From assembly GCA_021819255.1 (NCBI GenBank), contig JAKART010000040.1:1-10754 (forward strand): DNA of 10,754 bases. Direction: 5' to 3'. This document shows positions 1 to 6,844 of this stretch, one piece after another. Under the pieces are notes generated by a model. That model was not told the DNA's origin. It was given only the letters and a program-made list of their open reading frames with translations, and did no database searches. Positions within the stretch are counted from its first letter, which is position 1, and every line of letters begins with the position of its first letter. Both the position numbers and the translations under genes were made by a program. This DNA comes from Acidobacteriota bacterium (GTDB lineage: Bacteria > Acidobacteriota > Terriglobia > Terriglobales > Acidobacteriaceae).

Positions 1-42
1 TCGCCTTTCGACGGCCTCAGGCGCGGGATATCGGCAGCGGTT

Positions 43-546
43 TTACTGCAGCAGCTCTGTGCAGTTGGTTCCACCCTTGGGGTCGTAGCGAATCTCGCCG
101 TTCTCGTCCGTGCAGAAGCCGCGGTTGCCGCTATGGCCTACCGAGTTGGGCACGGCCGTGATCTGGTAGCTGTTGTACTGATCCACATTGTTGATGGTGG
201 TCTTGGCGCAGTTGCTGACGGTGAAGGTATAGCCTGCCTTATGCCCGCTGGCAAGGTCGTCCGGGATCAGTTGCGCGGACTCGGCGGTGGGTGGCCCGGA
301 GCCGATTTTGCCTCCCAGAGCGGTCAGTGAACAGGCAAAGCCGTGTTGCGGATAGGTGGAGTTGTATTGGCCTTCCATCTCATTGAGCATGCGCAGACTG
401 GTGATCGCCGAGGTCTCATTGCCGCGGCGAATGACCGACTGCATGGCGGGGATCGCCAGTGTCAGCAGGATCAGAATCACCGACATGACGATCAGCAGTT
501 CAACCAGCGTGAAGCCGGACTCGTGACGATGGGTAGAAGTGTTCAT
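43..546 (-). CDS. Type IV pilin / pseudopilin with prepilin-type N-terminus
   Basis: This encodes a 167-residue secreted appendage or secretion-system subunit. Residues 1-11 are a short polar, basic leader ending in Gly. Next comes FTLVELLIVMSVILILLTLA, the classic class III signal: predicted peptidase cleavage between Gly11 and Phe12, and Glu5 of the mature chain (residue 16) for assembly. The hydrophobic helix runs to about residue 35 and would anchor the subunit in the inner membrane before polymerisation. The globular part has four cysteines (72, 113, 145, 162), enough for two disulphides, the last pair framing a C-terminal D-region-like loop. The start ATG has a GAGG five bases upstream. 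Whether it is a major pilin, a minor pilin or a type II secretion pseudopilin cannot be decided from this gene alone; no assembly genes are in view. The 42 bases beyond its stop hold nothing recognisable. Confidence 0.9.
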   Translation of the reverse strand: MNTSTHRHESGFTLVELLIVMSVILILLTLAIPAMQSVIRRGNETSAITSLRMLNEMEGQYNSTYPQHGFACSLTALGGKIGSGPPTAESAQLIPDDLASGHKAGYTFTVSNCAKTTINNVDQYNSYQITAVPNSVGHSGNRGFCTDENGEIRYDPKGGTNCTELLQ

Positions 547-775
547 GCATGCCTCGCAGAGCCGCAGGTGCGCTCAGATCTTCCAGTTTCAGAGTATAGA
601 CGCTTCCGGCGCTGGGATGGCAGCATCTCTCGTCGGGGCCGACTCGGCGGGATGGGGTAAAAGGTCCGGCTCGCCTCCTTCCCGCGCTTGCCCCTGGCTT
701 CTGGGCCGCCGGAGCCGGGCCGAGCTCTTCCTGGAGGGCGCGGGGAGATAGAGTTGGAAAGCCGAACGCTCTTCG
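547..775. other. Intergenic region between M16 peptidase and pilin genes
   Basis: These 229 bases separate two minus-strand genes. They contain the possible pilin -10 box and, nearer the peptidase stop, a GC-rich inverted repeat (666-672 with 712-718, seven base pairs around a 39-base loop) followed on the minus strand by CTTTT. That could be a poor intrinsic terminator for the peptidase transcript, but the large loop and short T run make it unconvincing. The short open frames crossing this stretch on both strands show no recognisable protein. Confidence 0.35.
593..598 (-). promoter_or_regulatory. Possible -10 element of the pilin gene
   Basis: On the minus strand a TATACT hexamer lies 46 bases upstream of the pilin start, a good match to a sigma70 -10 box. 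No convincing -35 hexamer sits 16-18 bases further up (GCCATC there), and I see no sigma54-type GG/GC pair. The call is weak and rests on the hexamer alone. Confidence 0.25.
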
Positions 776-2143
776 CTAGCAGCCAAGGTCGGCCCGGTTC
801 AGCTTGAGTGAGCCGAGATTGCCAAGCAGAGTCAGGGCCAGATGCCGGGGCTGAAAGAGCTGGTTGGCCAGAGCCTGAATATCCTCCGCGGTCACCGCGT
901 CGATGGCGGCGGTGATCTCATCGAGGGAAAAGAACCGGCCCCAGTACATCTGCTGGCGCGCCAGGGAAGACATGCGCGAGCCGGAGGTCTCCAGGCCGAG
1001 AACCATGTTGCCTTTGAACTGCGACTTGGCGCGCTGCAACTCTTCGTCGGCTACGGCGTGTTTCTTGATGCGGGTCAGGTCGGCGAGCGTGAGGTCCAGC
1101 ACCTGGCGCGTATTTGCCGGCGAGCAGCCGGCATAGACGGCCAGCGAGCCCGTATCGCGGAAGGGATTGAGCTCGGAGAAGATGCTATAAGCCAAGCCGC
1201 GTTCTTCGCGAATGGACTGGAAGAGCCGCGAGCTCATGCCGCCGCCCAGAATCGAGTTCAGCAGATAAGCCGTGTAGCGCAGCGGCGAGGCCACCGGGGG
1301 CGCGGCAACCGCCAGGCAGAGCTGAACCTGCTCCAGGGATTTCTTTCTTCGCAGCGTGAGGTGCGGCGAGGGGCTTGGGCTGTGGGAGTGGGTCATCTTT
1401 TCCGCGCCACCGGGGGCGAGGGAGGCGAAAGAGGCTGCAACCTGGGCCACGAACGCTTCGTGGTGCAGATTTCCGGCGGCCGAGAAGATCATGTTTGCCG
1501 GGGTGAAGCGACGCGAGTACTCGCAGCGCACGATCGGCTGCGTGAAGCTGGAGACAGAGGACGCGGTTCCCAGGATGGGCCGGCCCAGAGCGTCTTGGGG
1601 CCAGAAGTTGCCAGTAAAGAGTTCGTGGACCAGGTAATCAGGATTGTCCTCATCCATCCTGATCTCTTCCAGAATGACTCCCTGCTCGCGGGCGATGTCT
1701 TCCGGGGTAAAGGTGGGGTGGAGGACCAGGTCTGCAATCAGATCCAGCGCAGCCGCCACGTTCTGGTCCAGAACCTTGATGCTGAAGCAGATCGTCTCCT
1801 TGCCGGTGAAGGCGTCCAGATTGCCGCCGATGGAGTCCACCTCGCGGGCAAACTGCTGGGCGGAGCGCGTGGTGGTTCCTTTGAAGACCATGTGCTCGAT
1901 GAAGTGAGAGATTCCGTTCACCTCCAGAGACTCGTCGCGAGAGCCGGAGTCGATCCAGACACCCATGGCGATGGAGCGGAGGTGGGGCATGCGCTCGGTG
2001 ATGACCAGAAGGCCGTTGGAAAGGGTCGTGGTGCGGATGTCACGCAGGTGGGGAGCGGAGGCGGAGACGGTCGCATTCTCGGCGACGGGAACGGAGATGG
2101 GCATCCCGCCCATTGTTTCATGATTGCGCAGGCGCCACATCAT
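776..2143 (-). CDS. M16 family zinc metallopeptidase (processing peptidase-like)
   Basis: This 455-residue protein has the length and layout of a single-chain bacterial M16 peptidase related to mitochondrial processing peptidase beta and B. subtilis MlpA/YmxG. The inverted zinc motif HFIEH is at residues 80-84 (His80 and His84 as ligands, Glu83 as general base). The distal glutamate ligand lies in VILEEIRMDEDNP (Glu159/160), at the 76-residue spacing expected for the family. The second half carries the conserved Arg/Tyr signature in EERGLAYSI near residue 315. A low-complexity His/Ser/Pro stretch (SHSPSPSPH) links the two lobes. No signal peptide is evident, so a cytoplasmic location is likely. 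The start is uncertain: the ATG at 2143 overlaps the upstream DUF4440 gene by 26 bases, while in-frame ATGs at 2113 and 2104 lie just after its stop and would suit translational coupling. The conserved region starts at about residue 35 in any case. Confidence 0.93.
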   Translation of the reverse strand: MMWRLRNHETMGGMPISVPVAENATVSASAPHLRDIRTTTLSNGLLVITERMPHLRSIAMGVWIDSGSRDESLEVNGISHFIEHMVFKGTTTRSAQQFAREVDSIGGNLDAFTGKETICFSIKVLDQNVAAALDLIADLVLHPTFTPEDIAREQGVILEEIRMDEDNPDYLVHELFTGNFWPQDALGRPILGTASSVSSFTQPIVRCEYSRRFTPANMIFSAAGNLHHEAFVAQVAASFASLAPGGAEKMTHSHSPSPSPHLTLRRKKSLEQVQLCLAVAAPPVASPLRYTAYLLNSILGGGMSSRLFQSIREERGLAYSIFSELNPFRDTGSLAVYAGCSPANTRQVLDLTLADLTRIKKHAVADEELQRAKSQFKGNMVLGLETSGSRMSSLARQQMYWGRFFSLDEITAAIDAVTAEDIQALANQLFQPRHLALTLLGNLGSLKLNRADLGC

Positions 2144-2528
2144 CCTCGCCGGCGCTGACGATCGTGCCCTGGTGAAACAGAACTTGCCAGCCGGATAAGG
2201 TTTGTTGCCAGATCGTTGCGCGGCGGGTCAGGCGCTCGGATTGACGAAGGGTGTAGGTGAAGAGGTACGTGTCGGCGCTCAGGCGGAGGACAGCGTGGCC
2301 TGAGGTCTGCCAGCCGGCCTGAACGGCGTCTACGGGAGGAGACGCTGCCAGGTGCTGAAGAATGAACTCGCGGCTGTAGCGGCGGCCGGAGGCGCCCACC
2401 TCCCAGTAGCTTGGCGCCATGGTGGTGGGGCGGTCCGGGCGATGAAAGATAGGCTCGCGGCCGATGAGTTCCTCGAGGATCGGTTGAAGTTGTGCGCTGG
2501 TTTGGGTAGAGGCGCCGGGCTGGGGCAT
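2118..2528 (-). CDS. DUF4440 / NTF2-like (SnoaL-fold) protein
   Basis: This is a small, roughly 136-residue protein of the NTF2-like cone-fold superfamily, best matched to DUF4440. The N-terminal helix LQPILEELIGREPIFHRP is followed by the family signature SYWEVGASGRRYSREFIL (about residues 40-57), then strands ending in RATIWQQ...GWQVLFHQGT (about residues 103-122). These proteins bind small ligands or act as hydrolase/isomerase-like domains; the substrate is unknown. An upstream in-frame ATG at 2612 would add 28 residues but would run antisense into the start of rlmN and shows no family similarity. The ATG at 2528, just before MPQPGAS, is preferred although no clear Shine-Dalgarno precedes it. 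Its stop overlaps or abuts the M16 gene, so the two are probably cotranscribed. Confidence 0.82.
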   Translation of the reverse strand: MPQPGASTQTSAQLQPILEELIGREPIFHRPDRPTTMAPSYWEVGASGRRYSREFILQHLAASPPVDAVQAGWQTSGHAVLRLSADTYLFTYTLRQSERLTRRATIWQQTLSGWQVLFHQGTIVSAGEDDVAPAQS

Positions 2529-2559
2529 GGAGAGATTGTAGGGGAAGTAAACTGACGGG

Positions 2560-3786
2560 ATGGAGACGCGCGCCCTCTTTGGAATGGACCTGACCGAGTT
2601 GACCGGGCTCATGGGAGCGCTGGGGCAGAAGCCGTATCGAGCGCGGCAGCTCTTTGAGGCGATCTACCGGCAGCGTCTGACCTTGCTGGATGCGGTGACC
2701 ACCCTGCCGGAGTCTTTGCGCCGGCAGTTGAGTGCGGCCGGGTGGGATGTGGAGCTGCCGGTGATGGCACAGACCGCGGTGAGCGTGGATGGCACCGAGC
2801 GGTATCTGATGCGGATGGCGGACGGTGAGACGGTCGAGACGGTGTGGATGCCGGATGGGGACGGCGGGGAGCGCGGCGACGGAAGCGAGGCGGCCGAAGA
2901 GGAGGCTGGCGAGGTGGAGACGGCTGTGGAAGCTGTTTCGAGCCAGAAGCTTTCCTTCTGGGAGCGGCGGGCGAACGGGCGCGACCGGTCAAACTTTGGA
3001 ACGCTGGCGGAGAATGGCTTCCGCAGGGCGACCATTTGCATCTCCAGCCAGGTGGGATGCGCGGTGAACTGTCAGTTCTGCCTCACCGCCAGGCTGGGGA
3101 TACGGCGCAACCTGACCGCCGGGGAGATCGCCGGGCAGGTTGCGACGGTGCTCAACCGGCAGCGAATTCAGGTGGGCAAGGACCGCATCAACCTGGTCTT
3201 TATGGGCATGGGTGAGCCGTTTTTGAACTATGGCGAGTTCATGAAGGCGGTCCGCTTGCTGGTGGAGGGAGTTGGAGTTCCCGAGTCGCGGATGACGGTC
3301 TCCACCAGCGGAGTTTTGCCGGGGATCGAGGCCTTCGCTCGCGAAACGCTGCGGCCCAAGCTGGCTCTCAGCCTGAATGCGAGCAATGACCAGGTGCGCT
3401 CGGAGATTATGCCCATCACCAACAAGTGGAAGACTGCGCAACTGCTGGAGGCGGTGAGAAAGATTCCGCTGCGAACCAGGGAGTGGGTGACGTTCGAGTA
3501 CGTTCTGCTGGGTGGAATCAACGACCAGCCGCAGCATGCGCAGGAGGTGCTGCGCCTGCTGAAGGGGATGCGCGCCAAGGTGAACCTGATTGTGTGGAAT
3601 CCGGGACCGGGGATCGCGTACCGTCAGCCCGAGCCGGAGGATGTGGGGGTCTTCCAGAAGATGCTGATCGACGGGGGAGTCGCGACGTACATCCGGCGGC
3701 CGCGAGGCCGGGATATCTACGCGGCCTGCGGGCAGTTGAAGAGGACCGTAGCCGAGGAGTCCGGGCTGGTGGCGATCGGCGGCTAG
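2560..3786 (+). CDS. rlmN: Dual-specificity 23S rRNA / tRNA adenine-C2 methyltransferase RlmN
   Basis: This radical SAM enzyme forms 2-methyladenosine in 23S rRNA (A2503, E. coli numbering) and at position 37 of some tRNAs. The 408-residue chain has the N-terminal RNA-binding region (PYRARQLFEAIYRQ, residues 25-38), the cluster motif CAVNCQFC (Cys167, Cys171, Cys174), the SAM-binding FMGMGEPFLNY (214-224), and the two further cysteines of the methyl-transfer mechanism: Cys160 in TICISSQVGC and Cys390 in RGRDIYAACGQL, equivalent to E. coli Cys118 and Cys355. The unusual part is residues 99-154, an insertion of about 50 residues, acidic at first (DGDGGERGDGSEAAEEEAGE) and then basic and polar, where most RlmN proteins have only a few residues. 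The ATG at 2560 is preferred: a GGGGAAG lies upstream at longish spacing, and an internal Met9 is the alternative. The stop codon lies within a palindromic repeat. Confidence 0.96.
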   Translation: METRALFGMDLTELTGLMGALGQKPYRARQLFEAIYRQRLTLLDAVTTLPESLRRQLSAAGWDVELPVMAQTAVSVDGTERYLMRMADGETVETVWMPDGDGGERGDGSEAAEEEAGEVETAVEAVSSQKLSFWERRANGRDRSNFGTLAENGFRRATICISSQVGCAVNCQFCLTARLGIRRNLTAGEIAGQVATVLNRQRIQVGKDRINLVFMGMGEPFLNYGEFMKAVRLLVEGVGVPESRMTVSTSGVLPGIEAFARETLRPKLALSLNASNDQVRSEIMPITNKWKTAQLLEAVRKIPLRTREWVTFEYVLLGGINDQPQHAQEVLRLLKGMRAKVNLIVWNPGPGIAYRQPEPEDVGVFQKMLIDGGVATYIRRPRGRDIYAACGQLKRTVAEESGLVAIGG

Positions 3787-3900
3787 ACCATTTTCCCTGA
3801 AGGTGTAAGCAAGGGGAACGACTCCTGTGGGCGTTTTCCTCAATGAAAACGCCACTGAACGCCCGCTTCCGTACACCCATCATCAGGGAAAATGGTCTAG
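3783..3900. repeat. 118-bp palindromic element with perfect 18-bp terminal inverted repeats
   Basis: The left arm (3783-3800) is ctagaccattttccctga; positions 3883-3900 are its exact reverse complement. The arms extend inward, after an asymmetric internal loop, by ggtgta (3802-3807) pairing with tacacc (3872-3877). The centre has its own perfect 9-bp hairpin, ggcgttttc (3830-3838) with gaaaacgcc (3845-3853), loop ctcaat. Both ends carry CTAG, which could be the arm tip or a 4-bp target duplication. The TAG of the left end is the rlmN stop codon. The element sits between converging genes, so it could act as a bidirectional terminator. Its elaborate ends and nested hairpin also suit a MITE- or REP-type mobile repeat. 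No transposase is present. Copy number elsewhere cannot be seen here. Confidence 0.8.
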
Positions 3901-4006
3901 GAGTTCCTTGAATCGATGTCCCTGAGCCGGTCCTCGAGGGGCGTCCTGGCATGGGCGCAGCCTGTGCGCGGGCCACGGCCTGATGCGCGCCGCCGCGGGC
4001 AGAGTG
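3901..4006. other. Short convergent intergenic spacer
   Basis: These 106 bases lie between the palindromic element and the stop codon of the minus-strand membrane protein gene. They are GC-rich, contain the short palindrome cctcgagg, and show no gene or terminator with a T run. The open frames that cross them are continuations of antisense frames from neighbouring genes. Confidence 0.4.
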
Positions 4007-4819
4007 CTACGGCCGCCATGGGCGCTCTTTCCGCCTGGCCGGCTTGCCGCCGCCGCCGGAGGCGGCAGCCAGCAACAAAGAGGCTCCGCTGAGGCCCAGG
4101 GTCACCAGGCCGCTGGACCACTCCCATCCGCTGCGCGGATGTTGCAGGATGCGTGGCGCGTGGAGCAGGATGAGCCATCCTGCAAAGAGCAGGAAGAGAC
4201 CGTAGGAGGCGTACTTGTCTTCAATCGTGGTGGCGATGGCGAGCCCGCAGGCGATCAGCGCGAAGCCGGTAACGATCACCCAGAGATGATGGCCGTGAAT
4301 CCAGTGTGGAACCAGTCTGGCCAGGTAGCGCACGTCCAGAAAGTGTTGCAATCCGAAGAGGATCATGGCGAAGGCGAAGAGGATGCGGCCGGGCATAAGG
4401 GCGTAGTTGCCTTTGGCCCCTGCGGCAAGGCCATGCAGGATCATAGCCGCAGCGGCAAAGCAGAGGCACTGCAGGAAGAGCGTGCGGGCGTTGGCGTCCT
4501 TGAAGGTGGAGAGCAGGGCGTCGTTCAGGTTGCCGTGGAGCGGCCACAGACGGAGCGCCGAGCAAGCCAGCAGCAGAAGAGCAAGAAGCAGGCTGACGGT
4601 GAGGGTGCGCCAGGAGAAGAGCAGCAAAAGGCTGGAGCCGATGAGCGCCGCAGCCAGGGCGTAGGCCAGAACGTGATGGTGCGGCAGCCCCGCCGGGCAC
4701 AGCGGAAGGCTGCCCCGGAGCTGGCCGTAGATGGCGTATTGCAGGCCGAAGCCCAGCAGGGACAGGGCATAGAGGACGCGGCCGAACGTAGCGAGCGGAG
4801 AAGAGACGGAGCTGGGCAT
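4007..4819 (-). CDS. Internally duplicated eight-helix membrane protein, DoxX-like
   Basis: This 270-residue integral membrane protein has about eight hydrophobic segments: roughly residues 15-32, 49-68, 72-90, 112-130, 143-161, 178-196, 203-220 and 236-252. The two halves resemble one another: FGRVLYALSLLGFGLQYAI (12-30) aligns with PGRILFAFAMILFGLQHFL (143-161), each followed by a polar loop with proline and histidines and three more helices, so the protein looks like a fused tandem duplication of a four-helix unit. The GR-x-L-(Y/F)-A...FGLQ opening and four-helix layout recall DoxX/DoxD-like proteins, but I cannot assign a reaction. The C-terminus is a basic, glycine-rich cytoplasmic-type tail (ASGGGGKPARRKERPWRP). 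GAGAAG precedes the ATG by four bases. The gene follows yvcK by 56 bases on the same strand and may share its transcript. Confidence 0.75.
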   Translation of the reverse strand: MPSSVSSPLATFGRVLYALSLLGFGLQYAIYGQLRGSLPLCPAGLPHHHVLAYALAAALIGSSLLLLFSWRTLTVSLLLALLLLACSALRLWPLHGNLNDALLSTFKDANARTLFLQCLCFAAAAMILHGLAAGAKGNYALMPGRILFAFAMILFGLQHFLDVRYLARLVPHWIHGHHLWVIVTGFALIACGLAIATTIEDKYASYGLFLLFAGWLILLHAPRILQHPRSGWEWSSGLVTLGLSGASLLLAAASGGGGKPARRKERPWRP

Positions 4820-4875
4820 GGTGCTTCTCTGGAGAGGAACAGAGGAAGATCGTGTTCAGAACAACTGCAGGGATC

Positions 4876-5904
4876 TTATACGGTGGAGGTCTCCAGGGCC
4901 AGTTGCAGGACGGTTTCCGCAACAACGTCATGACTATGGCGCAGAACCTCACCCGGATGAAGGAAGTCTCCGGTGATCGGCGTAACACCGAGAGAACGAA
5001 CGCGGTTCAGGTCGGCTGCAATGGGAGACTGGCCGGAGCGAGCGTAGTGGTCGAGGGTTTTGGCGTCCACCTGACCGGTGTTGATCAGAGCATAGTCGAA
5101 GATCTGGCTGCCCGCGTGGTCCAGGATCTTCTCGATGTGCTGGGAGGCGGTGAGTCCAAGGCTCTCATTGGCCTGGGTCATCAGGTTGCAGATGAAGACT
5201 CGCGTAGCGCGGCTACGGGCAATGGCTTGAGGCACGTCGCGGACCAGCAGGTTGGTGATCAGGGAGGTGTAGAGCGAACCGGGGCCGATCGTGATCAGGT
5301 CGGCGGAGGCGATGGCATCCAGCGCCTCGGGGAGAGCTTGAGCATCCGTGGGAGAGAGCATGAGCTCCGTAATGGAGCGTTGGGAGGCAGTAATATTTGT
5401 CTCGCCATGGACGGTGGAGCCGTCATCCATGCGCGCGGAGATGGTCGCGTTGGCCATGGTGCAGGGGTAGATGCGGCCCCGGCTGGCCAGAATCTGCGAA
5501 CTGGTCTGAACGGCCTGGCCAAAGTCCCCGGTGATGCCGGTTAAAGCGGCGAGGAAGAGGTTGCCGAAGCTGTGTCCCTGCAGGTCGCCATTGGTAAATC
5601 GATACTGGAAGAGCCGGGAAATCAAGGCTTCATCCGGGGAGAGAGCGACCAGGCAGTTGCGAATGTCTCCGGGAGGAAGCATGTTGAGCTCTTCGCGCAG
5701 ACGCCCGGAGGAGCCGCCATCGTCGGTGACCGTGACGATGGCGGCCAGCTCCTCGATGAGGGGCGGCTTGGTTTCCGGCGCGGAATAGGCAAGTTGCGGC
5801 GTGCCGGGAGCCGGCGCCACGTAAAACTTGAGTCCACGCAGCAGTGTAGACAAGCCTGTTCCGCCGCCGATGGCCACGACTCGAAGCTGACGAGAGTTGC
5901 GCAT
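4876..5904 (-). CDS. yvcK: YvcK/GlmR-like UDP-sugar-binding regulator (CofD-like fold)
   Basis: This 342-residue protein belongs to the YvcK/GlmR family, whose studied members bind UDP-GlcNAc-type nucleotide sugars and steer carbon into cell-wall precursors (B. subtilis GlmR stimulates GlmS). The signature segments are all present: VVAIGGGTGLSTLLRGLK (9-26), VTVTDDGGSSGRLREEL (58-73), PPGDIRNCLVALS (77-89), GHSFGNLFLAAL (110-121) and GPGSLYTSL (207-215). Between GLK and the TDDGG segment lie about 20 extra residues, rich in Pro and Ala, compared with the B. subtilis protein. The usual Gram-positive partners rapZ and whiA are absent; the neighbours are a TPR protein upstream and a membrane protein downstream. 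The ATG start has no clear Shine-Dalgarno. A TACACT box ends eight bases before it, so a leaderless transcript is conceivable, although a good -35 is lacking. Confidence 0.93.
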   Translation of the reverse strand: MRNSRQLRVVAIGGGTGLSTLLRGLKFYVAPAPGTPQLAYSAPETKPPLIEELAAIVTVTDDGGSSGRLREELNMLPPGDIRNCLVALSPDEALISRLFQYRFTNGDLQGHSFGNLFLAALTGITGDFGQAVQTSSQILASRGRIYPCTMANATISARMDDGSTVHGETNITASQRSITELMLSPTDAQALPEALDAIASADLITIGPGSLYTSLITNLLVRDVPQAIARSRATRVFICNLMTQANESLGLTASQHIEKILDHAGSQIFDYALINTGQVDAKTLDHYARSGQSPIAADLNRVRSLGVTPITGDFLHPGEVLRHSHDVVAETVLQLALETSTV

Positions 5905-6133
5905 TCGCTAACAGTGTATTCGGACGCAGAAGGCAGGAAAGATGTTTCCCGCATTTTTGTGCATAACAGCCAGAGGGAGCAAGTTGGATTGAAACAGGGA
6001 GATCCCACACAGGTGGCGAGCTGCGGCGGGGACCGCCCCGGCGGTTCGATTGCTGGTTTCCGCTCGGACGGGGACCCGGAGACTTTTCCCCGGGGCTGCG
6101 TGGAAGGTTGGAGCGGTTGGCGCCGGAGCGGCC
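5905..6133. other. Intergenic region upstream of yvcK
   Basis: These 229 bases lie between the TPR gene stop and the yvcK start. On the minus strand a TACACT hexamer (complement of 5913-5918) is close to the yvcK ATG, but no good -35 box is visible. Small GC hairpins occur (6025-6029 with 6033-6037, and 6075-6079 with 6090-6094) without a convincing T run. The 106-codon minus-strand frame crossing the region has no recognisable domain and runs into the TPR gene in another frame; I do not treat it as a gene. Confidence 0.35.
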
Positions 6134-6721
6134 TCAGACCTCTGGATAGAGCAGTTCGGTAAATCGAGGGTCGTCGGCCACGCCGTCGAAGTCCGAGTCC
6201 AGGCGCGCTTGGAGACGGTTCTGTCCATTCAGCCGAATCGCCTCCGCCAGGTGCTCGATGCAGGAGTCGGCATCTCCGGTGAGGCTGGCCAGAAGCGCCA
6301 GGCCATAGAAGGCATAGTCGGCCGACTGCTCCTCGAGGAGAATCTGCTGGAGGTGCTCCCGGGCATCCTCATAGTTGCCCTGGTTCAGCAGGGAGACGGC
6401 GTAGTCGTAACGCTCTCCGTGATTCTGGAAGTTGGTGGAGCTCCTTTCGATCTGGGTTACGCAGGCGGAGATGTACATGCGAATGCGGTCGGCCAGATCC
6501 TGTGGCGCCGACTCCAGCATCCGGCTGAAGGCATCGTGAGCCTTCTCATACTTTCCGGTCTGCATAAGCTTGAGCGCGCTCTCGTAAAGAGCGAGTGTGG
6601 ATTTTCGGTTGGGATCAACGGCGCGCTGCGGATTGCCGGCCAGGGTTCGCGAGCCCCGCGAAGCCTTGGGTGAGTTCGCGGCGCTGTTGTTCGAGGTTGA
6701 AGAAGCCTGCTTGGTTGCCAT
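6134..6721 (-). CDS. Tetratricopeptide-repeat protein
   Basis: This 195-residue soluble protein is probably a protein-protein interaction adaptor. After about 35 Ser/Asn/Ala/Lys-rich, likely disordered residues come three TPR-like helix pairs: STLALYESALKLMQTGKYEKAHDAFSRMLESAP (41-73), YDYAVSLLNQGNYEDAREHLQQILLEE (about 105-132) and ADYAFYGLALLASLTGDADSCIEHLAEAIRLN (about 134-165). It ends with SDFDGVADDPRFTELL, the Asp-rich tail often seen after the last TPR in such proteins. No signal peptide or membrane segment is visible. An in-frame ATG at 6772 would add 17 residues but lies at the expected transcription start of the promoter just upstream; the ATG at 6721 has GAGA about six bases before it and is preferred. 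The partner is unknown; yvcK is the next gene downstream. Confidence 0.85.
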   Translation of the reverse strand: MATKQASSTSNNSAANSPKASRGSRTLAGNPQRAVDPNRKSTLALYESALKLMQTGKYEKAHDAFSRMLESAPQDLADRIRMYISACVTQIERSSTNFQNHGERYDYAVSLLNQGNYEDAREHLQQILLEEQSADYAFYGLALLASLTGDADSCIEHLAEAIRLNGQNRLQARLDSDFDGVADDPRFTELLYPEV

Positions 6722-6746
6722 GGTGTTCTCGGGAAAACGGTGAGCT

Positions 6747-6796
6747 GAGGGTTGGATGAGTTCAGTATGCAATGGCTTTATACGAGGGTTGGATGA
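6747..6796. repeat. 13-bp direct repeat flanking the TPR gene promoter
   Basis: The sequence gagggttggatga occurs twice, at 6747-6759 and 6784-6796, 37 bases apart start to start. One copy lies in the spacer of the predicted promoter and the other in the 5' untranslated stretch. This arrangement would suit an operator pair bound by a repressor, but it could be a chance duplication. Confidence 0.5.
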
Positions 6797-6806
6797 CGCC
6801 GGTCAA
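6777..6806 (-). promoter_or_regulatory. Sigma70-type promoter for the TPR gene
   Basis: On the minus strand TTGACC (6806-6801) is followed, after an 18-base spacer, by TATAAA (6782-6777). Both hexamers are close to consensus and stand out in GC-rich DNA. A start of transcription would be expected near 6770, leaving about 50 untranslated bases before the ATG at 6721, and excluding the ATG at 6772 as a translated start. It may also drive yvcK by read-through. Confidence 0.65.
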
Positions 6807-6844
6807 ATCAGAGTGTAACGGATACGGGATTGGACGGGAACCGC

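Noticed and set aside
842..2158. 438-codon plus-strand open frame opposite the M16 peptidase gene
   Set aside because: The minus strand encodes a clear zinc peptidase with all motifs. The plus-strand translation has no recognisable domain and is explained by high GC at third codon positions.
2529..2612. Upstream extension of the DUF4440 gene to the ATG at 2612
   Set aside because: The extra 28 residues lack family similarity and would overlap the start of the divergent rlmN gene; the ATG at 2528 leaves a sensible short divergent spacer.
2989..3876. 295-codon minus-strand open frame opposite rlmN
   Set aside because: It is antisense to the radical SAM core of rlmN, runs through the palindromic element, and its translation resembles no family.
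3983..4933. 316-codon plus-strand open frame opposite the membrane protein gene
   Set aside because: The product is Gln/Glu/Gly-rich without domain features, typical of the complement of a Leu/Ala-rich membrane protein gene.
5908..6228. 106-codon minus-strand frame upstream of yvcK
   Set aside because: It overlaps the end of the TPR gene in another frame, has no ribosome-binding site or known domain, and its composition is that of translated GC-rich spacer.
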